Assembly: GCA_039034015.1 (NCBI GenBank)
Contig: JBCCBM010000005.1
Location: forward strand, 1 to 64,000
Origin: Acuticoccus sp039034015
GTDB lineage: Bacteria; Pseudomonadota; Alphaproteobacteria; Rhizobiales; Amorphaceae
Direction: 5' to 3'
DNA: 64,000 nt
The notes beneath the pieces are model-generated. The model was not told where the DNA came from. It worked only from the letters and a program-made list of their open reading frames with translations, and made no database searches. Both the position numbers and the translations under genes were made by a program. Of the stretch, positions 1 through 8,293 are shown in pieces. Each line of letters starts with the position of its first letter. Position 1 is the stretch's first letter.

Positions 1-127
1 CCGCGGCATCCCCCACACGCTGATTGAAGTGCGACAAGACCTCGTGGGCGATCCGGCGGGTGAGGTCGCCTGGGGCAAAACGCTCGCCGAGGCGCTGCCG
101 GAGGCGCTGTCCATGATTGCCGCCTAG
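1..127 (+). CDS. C-terminal end of N-formylglutamate amidohydrolase-like protein (partial)
   Basis: An open frame enters from the left edge (first full codon at base 2) and stops at TAG 125-127, giving about 41 residues. The tail contains IPHTLIEVRQDLVGDP followed by an Ala/Leu-rich helix. The I-E-x-R-x-D-L strand near the C-terminus resembles the conserved ending of N-formylglutamate amidohydrolase family proteins. Only the fragment is visible, so catalytic residues cannot be checked. A strong hairpin starts at the last base of the stop codon, so the gene probably ends its transcription unit here. Confidence 0.5.
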   Translation, partial: RGIPHTLIEVRQDLVGDPAGEVAWGKTLAEALPEALSMIAA

Positions 128-166
128 CGCATCGGCCGCCCGGTTTAAACAGGGCGGCCGATGCGC
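127..166 (+). terminator. 15-bp perfect hairpin after the first gene
   Basis: Arms 127-141 and 152-166 are perfectly complementary (GCGCATCGGCCGCCC and its complement) around a 10-base A/T-rich loop. There is no T-run on either side, so this is a strong stem but not a textbook intrinsic terminator. Its position directly at a stop codon suggests 3'-end formation or RNA stabilisation. Confidence 0.55.
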
Positions 167-180
167 CAGTTCCGCTCGAC

Positions 181-229
181 GAGCGCCTTTTGCCCGATCA
201 GGTTGACCCAACCTGATCGGGCGGCGCTC
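181..229. repeat. Bipartite long inverted repeat
   Basis: Outer arms GAGCGCC (181-187) and GGCGCTC (223-229) flank inner 13-bp arms 192-204 and 210-222 (GCCCGATCAGGTT and its complement) with a 5-base loop. The left side carries an unpaired TTTT (188-191). The two nested arms give 20 paired bases. It lies 75 bp before the ABC binding-protein gene and could be a terminator, an operator or a dispersed palindromic element. Confidence 0.6.
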
Positions 230-304
230 TCGCCGGCGCGCGGCTTGCATCAAAGTTTGGAACCGAAGATTGTCACCGCCAGAAAACAACGACTGGAGTG
301 AGCC

Positions 305-1072
305 ATGAAATTTGTCCTTGCCGCCGTGCTGGGTGCCCTGATCGCGCTGCCCGCCGCCGCAGACGAAAAAATGCAGATCCGCATTGGCACGGAAGGCGCC
401 TACCCCCCGTTCAACTTCTTTGATTCCGACAACAACCTGCAGGGCTTTGACATCGACATTGCCAAGGCCCTCTGCGCCGAAATGAACGCCGAGTGCACCT
501 TCGTCGCCCAGGATTGGGACGGCATCATCCCGGCCCTGCGCGCCAACAAGTTCGACGCCATCATCGCCTCCATGTCCATCACCGCCGAGCGGGACAAGGT
601 GGTCGACTTCACGAACAAGTATTACAACACCCCCCCGGCCATCGCCGTCTCAAAGGACTCCGACCTCACCGAGGTGAGCGCTGAGGCGTTGGAAGACATC
701 ATCCTGGGCGCACAGTCGGCCACCACCCACGCCAACTACGCCGAAGCCAAATTCCCCGAGACCGAGCTGCGCCGCTACGGCACACCGGAGGAATATAAGC
801 TCGATCTTGCCTCCGGGCGCATTGACGCCGCCATCGATGACGTGGTGGTCCTGTCCGAGTGGCTTGAGGGCGAAGACGGCGATTGCTGCAAAATTCTCTC
901 AACGCTGACGCCCGATCCCGTGATCAATGGCGCGGGCGCAGGGATCGCCATCCGCGAGGGCGACACCGAGCTGCAGGGCAAATTCAACGCCGCCATCGAG
1001 GCGATCCGCGCCGACGGCACCTACGACGAAATCCGCAAAAAATACTTCGACTTTGATGTTTATGGCGGCTGA
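305..1072 (+). CDS. Polar amino acid ABC transporter, periplasmic substrate-binding protein
   Basis: 255 residues with a signal peptide (residues 1-19, ending LPAAA before DEKMQ), then a SBP_bac_3 fold: IRIGTEGAYPPFNFFD at the N-lobe, FDIDIAKALC, and the SITAERDKVVDFT block typical of the lysine/arginine/ornithine/histidine-binding family. It should capture a basic or polar amino acid in the periplasm and deliver it to the two permeases downstream. The start is set by GGAG at 295-298. A hairpin between this gene and the permeases probably keeps binding-protein mRNA in excess. The exact ligand cannot be read from sequence. Confidence 0.85.
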   Translation: MKFVLAAVLGALIALPAAADEKMQIRIGTEGAYPPFNFFDSDNNLQGFDIDIAKALCAEMNAECTFVAQDWDGIIPALRANKFDAIIASMSITAERDKVVDFTNKYYNTPPAIAVSKDSDLTEVSAEALEDIILGAQSATTHANYAEAKFPETELRRYGTPEEYKLDLASGRIDAAIDDVVVLSEWLEGEDGDCCKILSTLTPDPVINGAGAGIAIREGDTELQGKFNAAIEAIRADGTYDEIRKKYFDFDVYGG

Positions 1073-1081
1073 GTGAGCGCG

Positions 1082-1107
1082 GGGCGGCCCCGGCCGCCCT
1101 GCCCGTT
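1082..1107 (+). terminator. Stem-loop attenuator between binding protein and permeases
   Basis: GGGCGGCC (1082-1089) pairs with GGCCGCCC (1092-1099), and a short TTTT (1106-1109) follows just before the first permease start. Such partial terminators are common after the first gene of ABC importer operons. Its role here is inferred. Confidence 0.4.
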
Positions 1108-1113
1108 TTGCCC

Positions 1114-1821
1114 ATGAACGAGCTTTTCGGCCTTCTCGCCTTCGGCCCCGATGGTTGGGGCGATGAACTTCTCGCCGGCCTTCAGGTAACGCTGGCCCTT
1201 GCGCTGGCGACGGCCCCCATCGGCCTTGCGGGCGGCTTTTTCCTCGCCCTTGCGCGGCGTTCGGACCGCCGGCGGTTTCGCCTGCCGGCAACACTCTTCA
1301 CCACCATCTTTAAGGGCCTGCCAGAGCTCATCACGCTTTTCATCGTCTATTACGGCGCGTCAATGCTGCTCGCGTACCTTGTCGGCCTTTTCTCCGACGC
1401 CAACGTTGAGCTGTCGGCGTTCCTCGCTGGGATGATCGCGCTTGGCGCCGTCTCCGCCTCCTTCGCGTCCGAAGTCTTTATGGCCGCGCTCTCCAGCATT
1501 CCCAAAGGCCAATACGAGGCGGCCCATGCGCTGGGCCTCTCCCGCGTTGCGACAATCTACAAGATCATCTTGCCGCAGCTCATCAAGGTCGCGCTGCCGG
1601 GGCTTGGCAACCTTTGGCTGGTATTGCTCAAAGATACCGCGCTCGTCTCGGTGATTGCGCTGCCTGATCTTTTGCGGCGCACGTCAATCGCCGTTGGCTC
1701 CACCAAAGAGCCGTTTTTCTTCTATGTCGTTGCGATCCTCCTCTACTTTGTCATTTCGATGATCTCCATGGGCATTTTCGCGCTGCTGGAGCGTCACTAC
1801 GCGAAAGCGACGGTGCGATGA
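1114..1821 (+). CDS. Polar amino acid ABC transporter permease (HisQ/ArtQ type)
   Basis: 235 residues from the ATG at 1114. It is an inner-membrane permease of the BPD_transp_1 (HAAT/PAAT) family, with about five hydrophobic segments and the EAA loop EAAHALGLSRVATIYKIILPQ that docks on the ATPase. The upstream TTG at 1108 would add only two residues and has no better ribosome site. It overlaps the next permease by ATGA (1818-1821), so the two are translationally coupled and likely form a heterodimer. The matching ATPase subunit is not encoded nearby. Confidence 0.85.
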   Translation: MNELFGLLAFGPDGWGDELLAGLQVTLALALATAPIGLAGGFFLALARRSDRRRFRLPATLFTTIFKGLPELITLFIVYYGASMLLAYLVGLFSDANVELSAFLAGMIALGAVSASFASEVFMAALSSIPKGQYEAAHALGLSRVATIYKIILPQLIKVALPGLGNLWLVLLKDTALVSVIALPDLLRRTSIAVGSTKEPFFFYVVAILLYFVISMISMGIFALLERHYAKATVR

Positions 1822-2543
1822 CGTTTTTGCCCGACATCTTGGTGAACTACGGCGACGACCTGCTCGACGGTTTCTGGATCACGCTGAAACTCGTGGTCCT
1901 GTCGGTCTCCATGGGCGCCATCTTGGGCGCGCTCTTGTGCGGGGCGCGGATGGCGCGCATCCCCATTCTGCGGGAGCTCGCGTGGTTTTACGTGGCGCTC
2001 TTCCGCGGCACGCCGCTGCTCGCCCAACTCTTCCTGATTTACTACGGCGCTGGCCAGTTTTCCGGCTTTTGGCGCGATGTGGGGCTTTGGGGCATCCTGC
2101 GGGACCCGTTCAACTGCGCGCTCATCGCCTTCACCCTTAACACCGCCGCCTACCAGGCGGAGGTGTTTCGCGGCGCCATCCAAGCGATCCCCAAAGGGCA
2201 ATGGGAGGGGGCGGCCGCCCTTGGCCTCGCGCGGCCGATCGCGTTTTCGCGCGTGATTGCCCCCCAGGCGGCGCTTTATGCGCTGCGCCCCTTCGGGAAC
2301 GAGATCATCTTGATGGTGAAGGGGTCGGCGGTTGCCTCCGTCGTCACCGTCTACGACCTTCTGGGCGAAACGCGCCTCGCCTTCTCTGACACATTCCGCT
2401 TTGACGTTTATTTTTACGCCGCTGCCCTTTATCTGATGTTGGTGGAGACGCTGCGCCGGGTGTGGAACGTCTTGGAGGCGCGGCTCACCCGCCACCTGGT
2501 GCGCAAGGAGAGCGACCCAAGCGCCGCGCCCGCCACACCATGA
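1818..2543 (+). CDS. Polar amino acid ABC transporter permease (HisM/ArtM type)
   Basis: 241 residues, the second permease of the importer. Its N-terminal segment LDGFWITLKLVVLSVSMGAI and the EAA loop WEGAAALGLARPIAFSRVI are the family hallmarks. It starts at ATGA overlapping the previous stop and ends overlapping the ATGA start of the PLP enzyme at 2540, so the four genes from 305 onward form one operon. A short hydrophilic, Ala/Pro-rich tail follows the last helix. No ATP-binding cassette gene follows, which is unusual for this importer class. Confidence 0.85.
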   Translation: MTFLPDILVNYGDDLLDGFWITLKLVVLSVSMGAILGALLCGARMARIPILRELAWFYVALFRGTPLLAQLFLIYYGAGQFSGFWRDVGLWGILRDPFNCALIAFTLNTAAYQAEVFRGAIQAIPKGQWEGAAALGLARPIAFSRVIAPQAALYALRPFGNEIILMVKGSAVASVVTVYDLLGETRLAFSDTFRFDVYFYAAALYLMLVETLRRVWNVLEARLTRHLVRKESDPSAAPATP

Positions 2544-3655
2544 GCGGGCGCACGCGGCGAACCCGCCTTGCCCATGCGGGATCGGGCGAAGGGCCGGGCG
2601 TCGTCCCCCCCATTGAGCTGTCAACGACCTTCCCCCGCGGGACGGACTATGCGCTCGCCGGCCCCGACATTTACCGGCGGGACCAAAACGCCACCGTGCG
2701 CGCTGCAGAGGCCGCCCTTGCCGATGTTGAGGGCGCCGCGGACGCGCGCCTCTTCGCCTCCGGCATGGCCGCCATCGCCGCCCTTTTTCGCGCCGCCGAT
2801 GGCCCGATCCTGGTGCAAGACAGCGCCTATTATGGGACGGGCAAGCTGATCGAGCGTTTGGCCGCGCGCCAGACCATCACAACCTTCCCCATCGGGGACC
2901 TTTCGGCCCTGTCCGCCGCCTGCGAGGCCCACCGCCCGGCGCTCGTCTTCATCGAAACGCCCGCAAACCCCCTCATCACCGTGACCGCCATCGACGAAGC
3001 GGCCGCCATCGCCCACAGCGTCGGCGCGATCCTCGGCGTGGATGGCACGGCGGCAACGCCCATGGTGACGCGCCCGCTGGAGCATGGCGCCGACATCGTC
3101 GCCCATTCCGCCACCAAGGGGCTGAACGGGCATTCTGACGTTTTGGCAGGCGTTCTCGCCACCGGGGCGCCGAGTGCGCTGTGGGACCGGGTGCTTGAGG
3201 CGCGGGCGGTGGAGGGCGCGGTGCTCTCCCCCTTCGACGCGTCCCTGCTCCTGCGGGGGATGCGCACCCTTGCGCTGCGCATCGCCGCCATGAACGAAAG
3301 CGCGCTCCACATTGCTGACTGGCTTGCCGCGCACCCCCGGGTGTTGCGGGTGCGCTACCCGGGCCTGCCGTCCGATCCGGGGCACGATGTGGCGCGCCGC
3401 CAGATGGAGGGGTTTGGCGGGCTGTTGGCGTTTGAGGTGGAAAATGCGGCGGCGGCGCTGCGCGTGGCGGGGCGGCTTTCGCTGATCACCCGCGCCACCT
3501 CGCTGGGGGGCACCGAAACGCTGATTGAGCATCGCCACTCCATCGAGCCATCCTGGACCGGGGTGCCGGAGGGCCTGTTGCGCCTCTCGGTGGGGATTGA
3601 GAGCGTTGGCGATCTTGTTGCCGATCTTGCCGAGGGTCTTGCCGCGCTCGATTAG
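2540..3655 (+). CDS. Cys/Met-metabolism PLP-dependent enzyme (cystathionine beta-lyase-like)
   Basis: 371 residues. A fold type I PLP enzyme of the Cys_Met_Meta_PP family, which makes or breaks sulfur amino acids such as cystathionine or methionine. Visible features are FASGMAAIAALF (cofactor phosphate loop, about residue 72), the tyrosine pair DSAYYGTG near 95, FIETPANP near 138, and the Schiff-base lysine K193 in HSATKGLNGHSD. The usual D-N-T after the pyridine-binding Asp reads D-G-T here. ATG at 2540 overlaps the permease stop; an in-frame upstream start at 2462 would lie deep in the permease gene and is not preferred. Coupling to an amino acid importer suggests the imported substrate may be a sulfur amino acid (inference). 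Confidence 0.8.
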   Translation: MSGRTRRTRLAHAGSGEGPGVVPPIELSTTFPRGTDYALAGPDIYRRDQNATVRAAEAALADVEGAADARLFASGMAAIAALFRAADGPILVQDSAYYGTGKLIERLAARQTITTFPIGDLSALSAACEAHRPALVFIETPANPLITVTAIDEAAAIAHSVGAILGVDGTAATPMVTRPLEHGADIVAHSATKGLNGHSDVLAGVLATGAPSALWDRVLEARAVEGAVLSPFDASLLLRGMRTLALRIAAMNESALHIADWLAAHPRVLRVRYPGLPSDPGHDVARRQMEGFGGLLAFEVENAAAALRVAGRLSLITRATSLGGTETLIEHRHSIEPSWTGVPEGLLRLSVGIESVGDLVADLAEGLAALD

Positions 3656-3741
3656 CGATCGACGGTGCGCTACATCGGCACGGCGCCGGACGGTCCGGCA
3701 CGGCCGGCCCCCGTTCGTGGCTTTATTGGAGATTGCGCCCG

Positions 3742-4611
3742 ATGGCGAACGTCGCATTCCTTGGTCTTGGCGTCATGGGCGACCCCATGGCCCGTCACCT
3801 CAAGAACGCGGGCCACACGCTCACGGTCTATAACCGCACCGCGGCCAAGGCCGAGGCCTGGGTTGCCAAACATGGCGGCACCGCCAAAGCCACCCCCAAG
3901 GCCGCCGCCGAGGGCCAAGACTTCGTCTTCGCGTGCGTTGGGAATGACGATGACCTGCGCGCCGTCACCACCGGCGCGGACGGCGCGTTCCACGGCATGG
4001 CGCCCGGTGCGATCTTCATCGACAACACCACCGCCTCCGCCGCAGTGGCGCGGGAGCTTGGCGCAGCGGCAACCGCGGCGGGCTTTGGCTTTTTGGACGC
4101 CCCGGTCTCCGGCGGTCAGGCGGGCGCCGAAAACGGGCAGCTCACTGTGATGGTGGGCGGCGATGCGGCAACATTCGAGCGCGCCAAACCCGTCATAGAT
4201 GCGTTTGCCAAAATGGTGGGGCTGATGGGCGAGACGGGCGCCGGGCAGCTTACAAAAATGGTGAACCAGATTTGCATTGCCGGCCTCGTCCAGGGGCTTT
4301 CGGAGGCGGTGCACTTTGGCAAGGCCGCGGGGCTTGACATCGAAAAAGTGATCGGCGTCATCTCCAAGGGCGCGGCCCAATCCTGGCAGATGGAAAACCG
4401 CTGGGAGACCATGAACCGTGATTTTTACGACCTTGGCTTCGCCGTGGACTGGATGCGCAAGGATCTCTCCATCGTGCTCGACGAGGCGCGGCGCAATGGG
4501 GCGCGCGTGCCGGTGACAGCGCTGGTCGACCAGTTTTATGCCGACGTGCAGAAGATGGGCGGTGGGCGGTACGACACGTCGAGCCTGCTTGCCCGGCTGG
4601 AACGTGGCTGA
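3742..4611 (+). CDS. 3-hydroxyisobutyrate dehydrogenase family NAD(P)-dependent reductase
   Basis: 289 residues. The Rossmann motif FLGLGVMGDPMARHLKNAGH opens the protein, followed by the substrate-binding signature FLDAPVSGG and the catalytic lysine in GQLTKMVNQ. This is the beta-hydroxyacid dehydrogenase family, which covers 3-hydroxyisobutyrate, tartronate semialdehyde, glyoxylate and succinic semialdehyde reduction. The length and catalytic block fit the family. ATG 3742 is chosen because TGGAG at 3727-3731 lies 10 bases upstream; a TTG at 3733 would be too close to it. Its last codons overlap the next gene. The exact substrate is not determined. Confidence 0.85.
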   Translation: MANVAFLGLGVMGDPMARHLKNAGHTLTVYNRTAAKAEAWVAKHGGTAKATPKAAAEGQDFVFACVGNDDDLRAVTTGADGAFHGMAPGAIFIDNTTASAAVARELGAAATAAGFGFLDAPVSGGQAGAENGQLTVMVGGDAATFERAKPVIDAFAKMVGLMGETGAGQLTKMVNQICIAGLVQGLSEAVHFGKAAGLDIEKVIGVISKGAAQSWQMENRWETMNRDFYDLGFAVDWMRKDLSIVLDEARRNGARVPVTALVDQFYADVQKMGGGRYDTSSLLARLERG

Positions 4612-5563
4612 GCTTGCCACCCGCCTCACCGAGCGGCTGGGCCTCACCGCACCGATCCTGTGCGCGCCGATGGCCTTTGTCACCGGGGGGCGGCTTGCGG
4701 CGGCCGTGAGCGCGGCGGGCGGCCTTGGCCTCATCGGCGGGGGGTATGGCGACACGGCGTTCGTGGAGGCCGCCTTCCGCGAAGCTGGGAATGCGCGCGT
4801 TGGCTGCGGGTTCATCACTTGGCGGCTGGCCGCGGACCCGTCGGCGCTACACGCCGCGCTCGCCCACGCGCCATCGGCGGTGATGCTGTCGTTCGGTGAC
4901 CCTGCGCCCTTTGCCCCGACCATCAAGGCGGCGGGGGCAACGCTCATCTGCCAGGTGCAGGACCGGGCGGGCGCTGAGGCGGCCGCCGCGGCGGGGGCCG
5001 ACGTGATTGTCGCCCAAGGGGCCGAGGCGGGCGGTCACGGCGCCACCCGCGCCACCATGACGTTGGTGCCGGAGGTGCGCGATCTTTTGGGGTCGGACGC
5101 GTTGTTGGTGGCGGCTGGCGGGATTGCGGACGGCCGGGGGCTTGCCGCGGCCCTCGCGCTGGGCGCCGATGGCGTTTTGATGGGGTCGCGCTTTTGGGCG
5201 GCCGCAGAGGCGCTCACCCACCCGCGCCATCAGGACGCTGGCGTTGCCGCCACCGGCGACGCCACAGTGCGCCAAAGGGCGACCGACATTGCCCGCGGCT
5301 ACGATTGGCCGGCGCCCTACACCGCGCGGGTGCTGCGCAACGCGTTTGTCTCGCGGTGGGAGGGTGACCCGGCGGGCCACCGCGCCATCGCCGACGACGC
5401 GCGCGATGCGTACACCGCCGGCTTTGCGGCCGGCGACACGGAGGATGTGGGTGTCTTTGTGGGGGAAGCGGCCGGCCTCATCCACGATGTGGCGCCCGCG
5501 GCGGAGATTGTGGCCCGCACGGTGGCAGAGGCGGAGGCAGTGCTCTCCGCCCTGCCGCGGTGA
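4604..5563 (+). CDS. Nitronate monooxygenase / 2-nitropropane dioxygenase-like flavoprotein
   Basis: 319 residues from GTG 4604, which overlaps the preceding stop by 8 bases. It is an FMN-binding TIM barrel of the nitronate monooxygenase family, which oxidises toxic alkyl nitronates; some members are enoyl reductases. Seen: LTAPILCAPMAFVTGG at the N-terminus, VAQGAEAGGHGATR with the conserved His of the active site, and the phosphate-binding GGIADGRGLAAALALGADGV then MGSRF. Upstream in-frame start 4538 would sit inside the reductase gene. It ends the first (+) cluster. Confidence 0.82.
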   Translation: MAELATRLTERLGLTAPILCAPMAFVTGGRLAAAVSAAGGLGLIGGGYGDTAFVEAAFREAGNARVGCGFITWRLAADPSALHAALAHAPSAVMLSFGDPAPFAPTIKAAGATLICQVQDRAGAEAAAAAGADVIVAQGAEAGGHGATRATMTLVPEVRDLLGSDALLVAAGGIADGRGLAAALALGADGVLMGSRFWAAAEALTHPRHQDAGVAATGDATVRQRATDIARGYDWPAPYTARVLRNAFVSRWEGDPAGHRAIADDARDAYTAGFAAGDTEDVGVFVGEAAGLIHDVAPAAEIVARTVAEAEAVLSALPR

Positions 5564-5637
5564 GGCTCAGAGCGACGCCCAATCAGAATTGATCGAGCGA
5601 GAGGCGCTCATCGATTGCATCTCGCGCATCAACGCGT

Positions 5638-5662
5638 CGACCTGTTTCACTGAAACAGGTCG
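5638..5662. terminator. 12-bp perfect palindrome between convergent genes
   Basis: CGACCTGTTTCA (5638-5649) and its complement (5651-5662) flank a single base. It sits between the convergent ends of the flavoprotein gene (+) and rplQ (-) and could end transcription from both sides. There is no T-run, so efficiency as an intrinsic terminator is uncertain. The core TTTCAcTGAAA could also be a protein-binding palindrome. Confidence 0.5.
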
Positions 5663-5671
5663 GTCGGTGCG

Positions 5672-6094
5672 TTAAGCCTCGGCGGTTGCCTCTTCGGCCG
5701 CGACGCGGGCGCGGTCGGCGGCGCCCCGGGCGCTCTCGTCACGGTCGACAAATTCGATGACGGCAATCGGCGCGTTGTCGCCATAGCGGAAGCCGGCGCG
5801 CATGATGCGGGTGTAGCCGCCGTTGCGGCTTTCGTAGCGTGGGCCGATGGTTTCGAAGAGTTTTGCGACCGCCGCAACGTCGCGAACCTTGGAGATCGCT
5901 TGACGGCGGGCGTGGAGGTCGCCGCGCTTGGCAAGTGTCACAAGCTTTTCCACGAAGGGGCGCAGTTCTTTCGCCTTGGGCACCGTTGTCACGATTTGCT
6001 CGTGCTCAATGAGGGACGCCGACATGTTGGCAAACATGGCAAGCCGGTGGCTGGATGTGCGATTGAGCTTACGGCCCTGCTTCTTGTGACGCAT
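5672..6094 (-). CDS. rplQ: 50S ribosomal protein L17
   Basis: 140 residues starting MRHKKQGRKLNRTSSHR, the invariant L17 N-terminus, with TTVPKAKELRPFVEKLVTLAK. The C-terminus carries an acidic/alanine-rich extension (AAEEATAEA) common in alphaproteobacteria. It is the last gene of the alpha operon, binds 23S rRNA near the exit tunnel, and is followed by the 5638-5662 palindrome. Confidence 0.97.
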   Translation of the reverse strand: MRHKKQGRKLNRTSSHRLAMFANMSASLIEHEQIVTTVPKAKELRPFVEKLVTLAKRGDLHARRQAISKVRDVAAVAKLFETIGPRYESRNGGYTRIMRAGFRYGDNAPIAVIEFVDRDESARGAADRARVAAEEATAEA

Positions 6095-6176
6095 GGCGCC
6101 CTCCGTTGTTGGACGATGCCGGTGCGCGTCCGGCGTTCGCGCGTCATGGGGCAGCGTGCGGCTGCCCGATGAGGTC

Positions 6177-7202
6177 TCAGTAGTGGTGGTCTTCGTAGCG
6201 CTTGGCGAGCTCTTCAATGTTCTCGGGCGGCCAGTTCGGCACTTCCATCCCGAGGTGAAGGCCCATTTGCGCCAAGACTTCCTTGATCTCGTTCAGAGAC
6301 TTTCGACCAAAGTTCGGCGTGCGAAGCATCTCCGCCTCCGACTTTTGGATGAGATCACCAATATAAACGATATTGTCGTTCTTCAGGCAGTTGGCAGAGC
6401 GGACCGAAAGCTCCAACTCGTCGACCTTTTTGAGGAGAGCCGGGTTGAACGCCAGTTCGGGGACCTCTTCGGCCACCTCTGGCTTCGTCGGCTCTTCAAA
6501 GTTGACGAAGATGGAGAGCTGATCCTGAAGGATGCGCGCCGCATAAGCGACAGCATCTTCCGGCGAGAGCGAGCCGTCGGTCTCCACATTCATCGACAGT
6601 TTGTCGTAGTCGAGCACTTGGCCTTCGCGGGTGTTCTCGACCTTGTAGGAGACCTTTTTGACCGGGGAATAAAGGCTGTCCACCGGGATGAGGCCGATGG
6701 CGGCATCTTCCGGGCGGTTGCGGTCGGCCGGCACATAACCCTTGCCGGTGTTGACCGAAAATTCCATGCGGATGTCAGCCCCATCGTCCAGCGTGCAGAG
6801 CACATGGTCGGGGTTGAGGATCGACACGTCGCCCACGGTCTGGATGTCGCCGGCTGTGACGGCGCCCGGACCCTGCTTGCGCAGAACCATGCGTTTTGGC
6901 CCCTCGCCGGCCATGCGCACCGCAATTTCCTTCACGTTGAGGATGATGTCGGTCACATCCTCACGCACGCCCGCCATAGACGAGAACTCGTGCAACACAC
7001 CGTCAATCTGGACCGACGTCACCGCCGCGCCCTGGAGGGAAGACAGAAGAACCCGGCGCAACGCGTTGCCGAGCGTCAGGCCGAAGCCGCGCTCCAACGG
7101 CTCGGCCACCACCGTGCCCATCCGCTTCGGGTCGTAGCCCGGCGTGATGTCGAGCTTGCTGGGGCGGATCAGCTCTTGCCAGTTTTTCTGGTTGGTCGTC
7201 AC
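6177..7202 (-). CDS. rpoA: DNA-directed RNA polymerase subunit alpha
   Basis: 341 residues. The N-terminal assembly domain carries NWQELIRPSKLDI and GFGLTLGNALRRVLLSS. The C-terminal domain (from about 255) carries the DNA/activator-binding helices ELSVRSANCLKNDNI and LLRTP-type loop MLRTPNFGRKSLNEIKEVL. The GTG at 7202 is preferred over the TTG at 7208 because the product then begins (V)TTNQKNWQELIRP like other alphaproteobacterial alpha subunits and GAGG is well spaced. It scaffolds RNA polymerase assembly. Confidence 0.97.
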   Translation of the reverse strand: MTTNQKNWQELIRPSKLDITPGYDPKRMGTVVAEPLERGFGLTLGNALRRVLLSSLQGAAVTSVQIDGVLHEFSSMAGVREDVTDIILNVKEIAVRMAGEGPKRMVLRKQGPGAVTAGDIQTVGDVSILNPDHVLCTLDDGADIRMEFSVNTGKGYVPADRNRPEDAAIGLIPVDSLYSPVKKVSYKVENTREGQVLDYDKLSMNVETDGSLSPEDAVAYAARILQDQLSIFVNFEEPTKPEVAEEVPELAFNPALLKKVDELELSVRSANCLKNDNIVYIGDLIQKSEAEMLRTPNFGRKSLNEIKEVLAQMGLHLGMEVPNWPPENIEELAKRYEDHHY

Positions 7203-7274
7203 AGGCAATGCCTCATGGGGGGTTTGCCGACCCCAAATGGATCGGCGGGCGCAATCATTGCGTTTGAAATTGTG

Positions 7275-7664
7275 TTAGACGCGGCGGCGTTTTGGCGGCC
7301 GGCACCCGTTGTGGGGGATGGGCGTCACATCGCGGATGGAGGTGATGGTGAAGCCCGCCGCCTGCAGCGCGCGCAACGCCGATTCGCGGCCCGAGCCTGG
7401 ACCGGTCACTTCCACCTCAAGGGTGCGCATGCCGTGCTCAGACGCTTTCTTGGCGGCGTCCTCGGCGGCGACCTGCGCGGCGTAGGGCGTCGACTTGCGC
7501 GAGCCTTTAAACCCCATCGCACCCGAGGAGGACCATGAAATGGCGTTCCCCTGGGCGTCGGTGATGGTGATTTTGGTGTTGTTGAACGACGCGTTCACGT
7601 GGGCAATGCCCGACGTGATGTTCTTGCGTTCCCTGCGGCGGACGCGGGTGGCTTCCTTCGCCAT
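7275..7664 (-). CDS. rpsK: 30S ribosomal protein S11
   Basis: 129 residues. Contains ITDAQGNAISWSSSGAMGFKG and the basic tail PIPHNGCRPPKRRRV, both invariant in S11, which sits on the platform next to the Shine-Dalgarno helix. It starts 9 bases after rpsM, in the alpha operon rpsM-rpsK-rpoA-rplQ (rpsD is absent, as usual for the class). Confidence 0.97.
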   Translation of the reverse strand: MAKEATRVRRRERKNITSGIAHVNASFNNTKITITDAQGNAISWSSSGAMGFKGSRKSTPYAAQVAAEDAAKKASEHGMRTLEVEVTGPGSGRESALRALQAAGFTITSIRDVTPIPHNGCRPPKRRRV

Positions 7665-7673
7665 TGGTCTTCC

Positions 7674-8042
7674 TTATTTCTTTTTGCCGGCGATGGGCTT
7701 TGCGGGGCCCTTCCGGGTGCGCGCGTTGGTGTGTGTGCGCTGACCACGGACCGGCAAACCGCGCCGGTGGCGCAGGCCGCGATAGCAGCCAAGGTCCATC
7801 AGCCGCTTAATGTTCATGGCCGTCTCACGGCGCAGATCACCCTCGACCATATAGTCCCGGTCAATCACTTCGCGGACCATCAGCACTTCCGCGTCCGACA
7901 GGTCGTTCACCCGGCGGTCGGCCGTGATGTTGACCTTCTCGACGATCTCTTTCGCCATCGATGGGCCGATGCCGTGGATATATTGCAGCGCGATCACCAC
8001 GCGCTTGTTCGTCGGGATGTTGACGCCTGCGATACGAGCCAC
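7674..8042 (-). CDS. rpsM: 30S ribosomal protein S13
   Basis: 122 residues from GTG 8042, beginning (V)ARIAGVNIPTNKRVVIALQ, the canonical S13 start, with GGAGG five bases upstream. Later starts would cut the fold and earlier ones add unrelated residues. The basic tail HTNARTRKGPAKPIAGKKK contacts 16S rRNA and P-site tRNA. It is the first gene of the alpha operon, behind its own promoter-like site. Confidence 0.96.
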   Translation of the reverse strand: MARIAGVNIPTNKRVVIALQYIHGIGPSMAKEIVEKVNITADRRVNDLSDAEVLMVREVIDRDYMVEGDLRRETAMNIKRLMDLGCYRGLRHRRGLPVRGQRTHTNARTRKGPAKPIAGKKK

Positions 8043-8250
8043 TTCGCCTCCGTTGCCGAACCCCGTCGGCATGTGTCGTGTTGTTTGGGCCGCGCGGCCT
8101 CGGGCAAGCCTGGCGGCGAACCGCCAAAGGGTTGGCGCCGGCGCAAGGTCGCGCGCAGCCTCCAACCACATTGCATGCTCAAGGGTTTTGGCCCAAACCG
8201 GATCCGCAGCTGCCAACGGGCACAACAGCTGCTCCACCAGTTATGGGCGG

Positions 8251-8279
8251 GCACTAGCTCAGCACAAGGGTCCCGTCAA
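8251..8279 (-). promoter_or_regulatory. Candidate promoter for rpsM-rpsK-rpoA-rplQ
   Basis: On the minus strand, TTGACG (8274-8279), preceded by C to give CTTGAC, is followed after 17 bases by TAGTGC (8251-8256). The -35 element matches the alphaproteobacterial housekeeping consensus; the -10 is weak. It lies in the 251-bp gap between adk and rpsM, leaving a leader of about 200 bases. Confidence 0.5.
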
Positions 8280-8293
8280 GGGTTTTTCAACAC

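Noticed and set aside
6093..7538. 481-codon plus-strand frame opposite rpoA
   Set aside because: Antisense shadow of rpoA and rpsK; no recognisable features.
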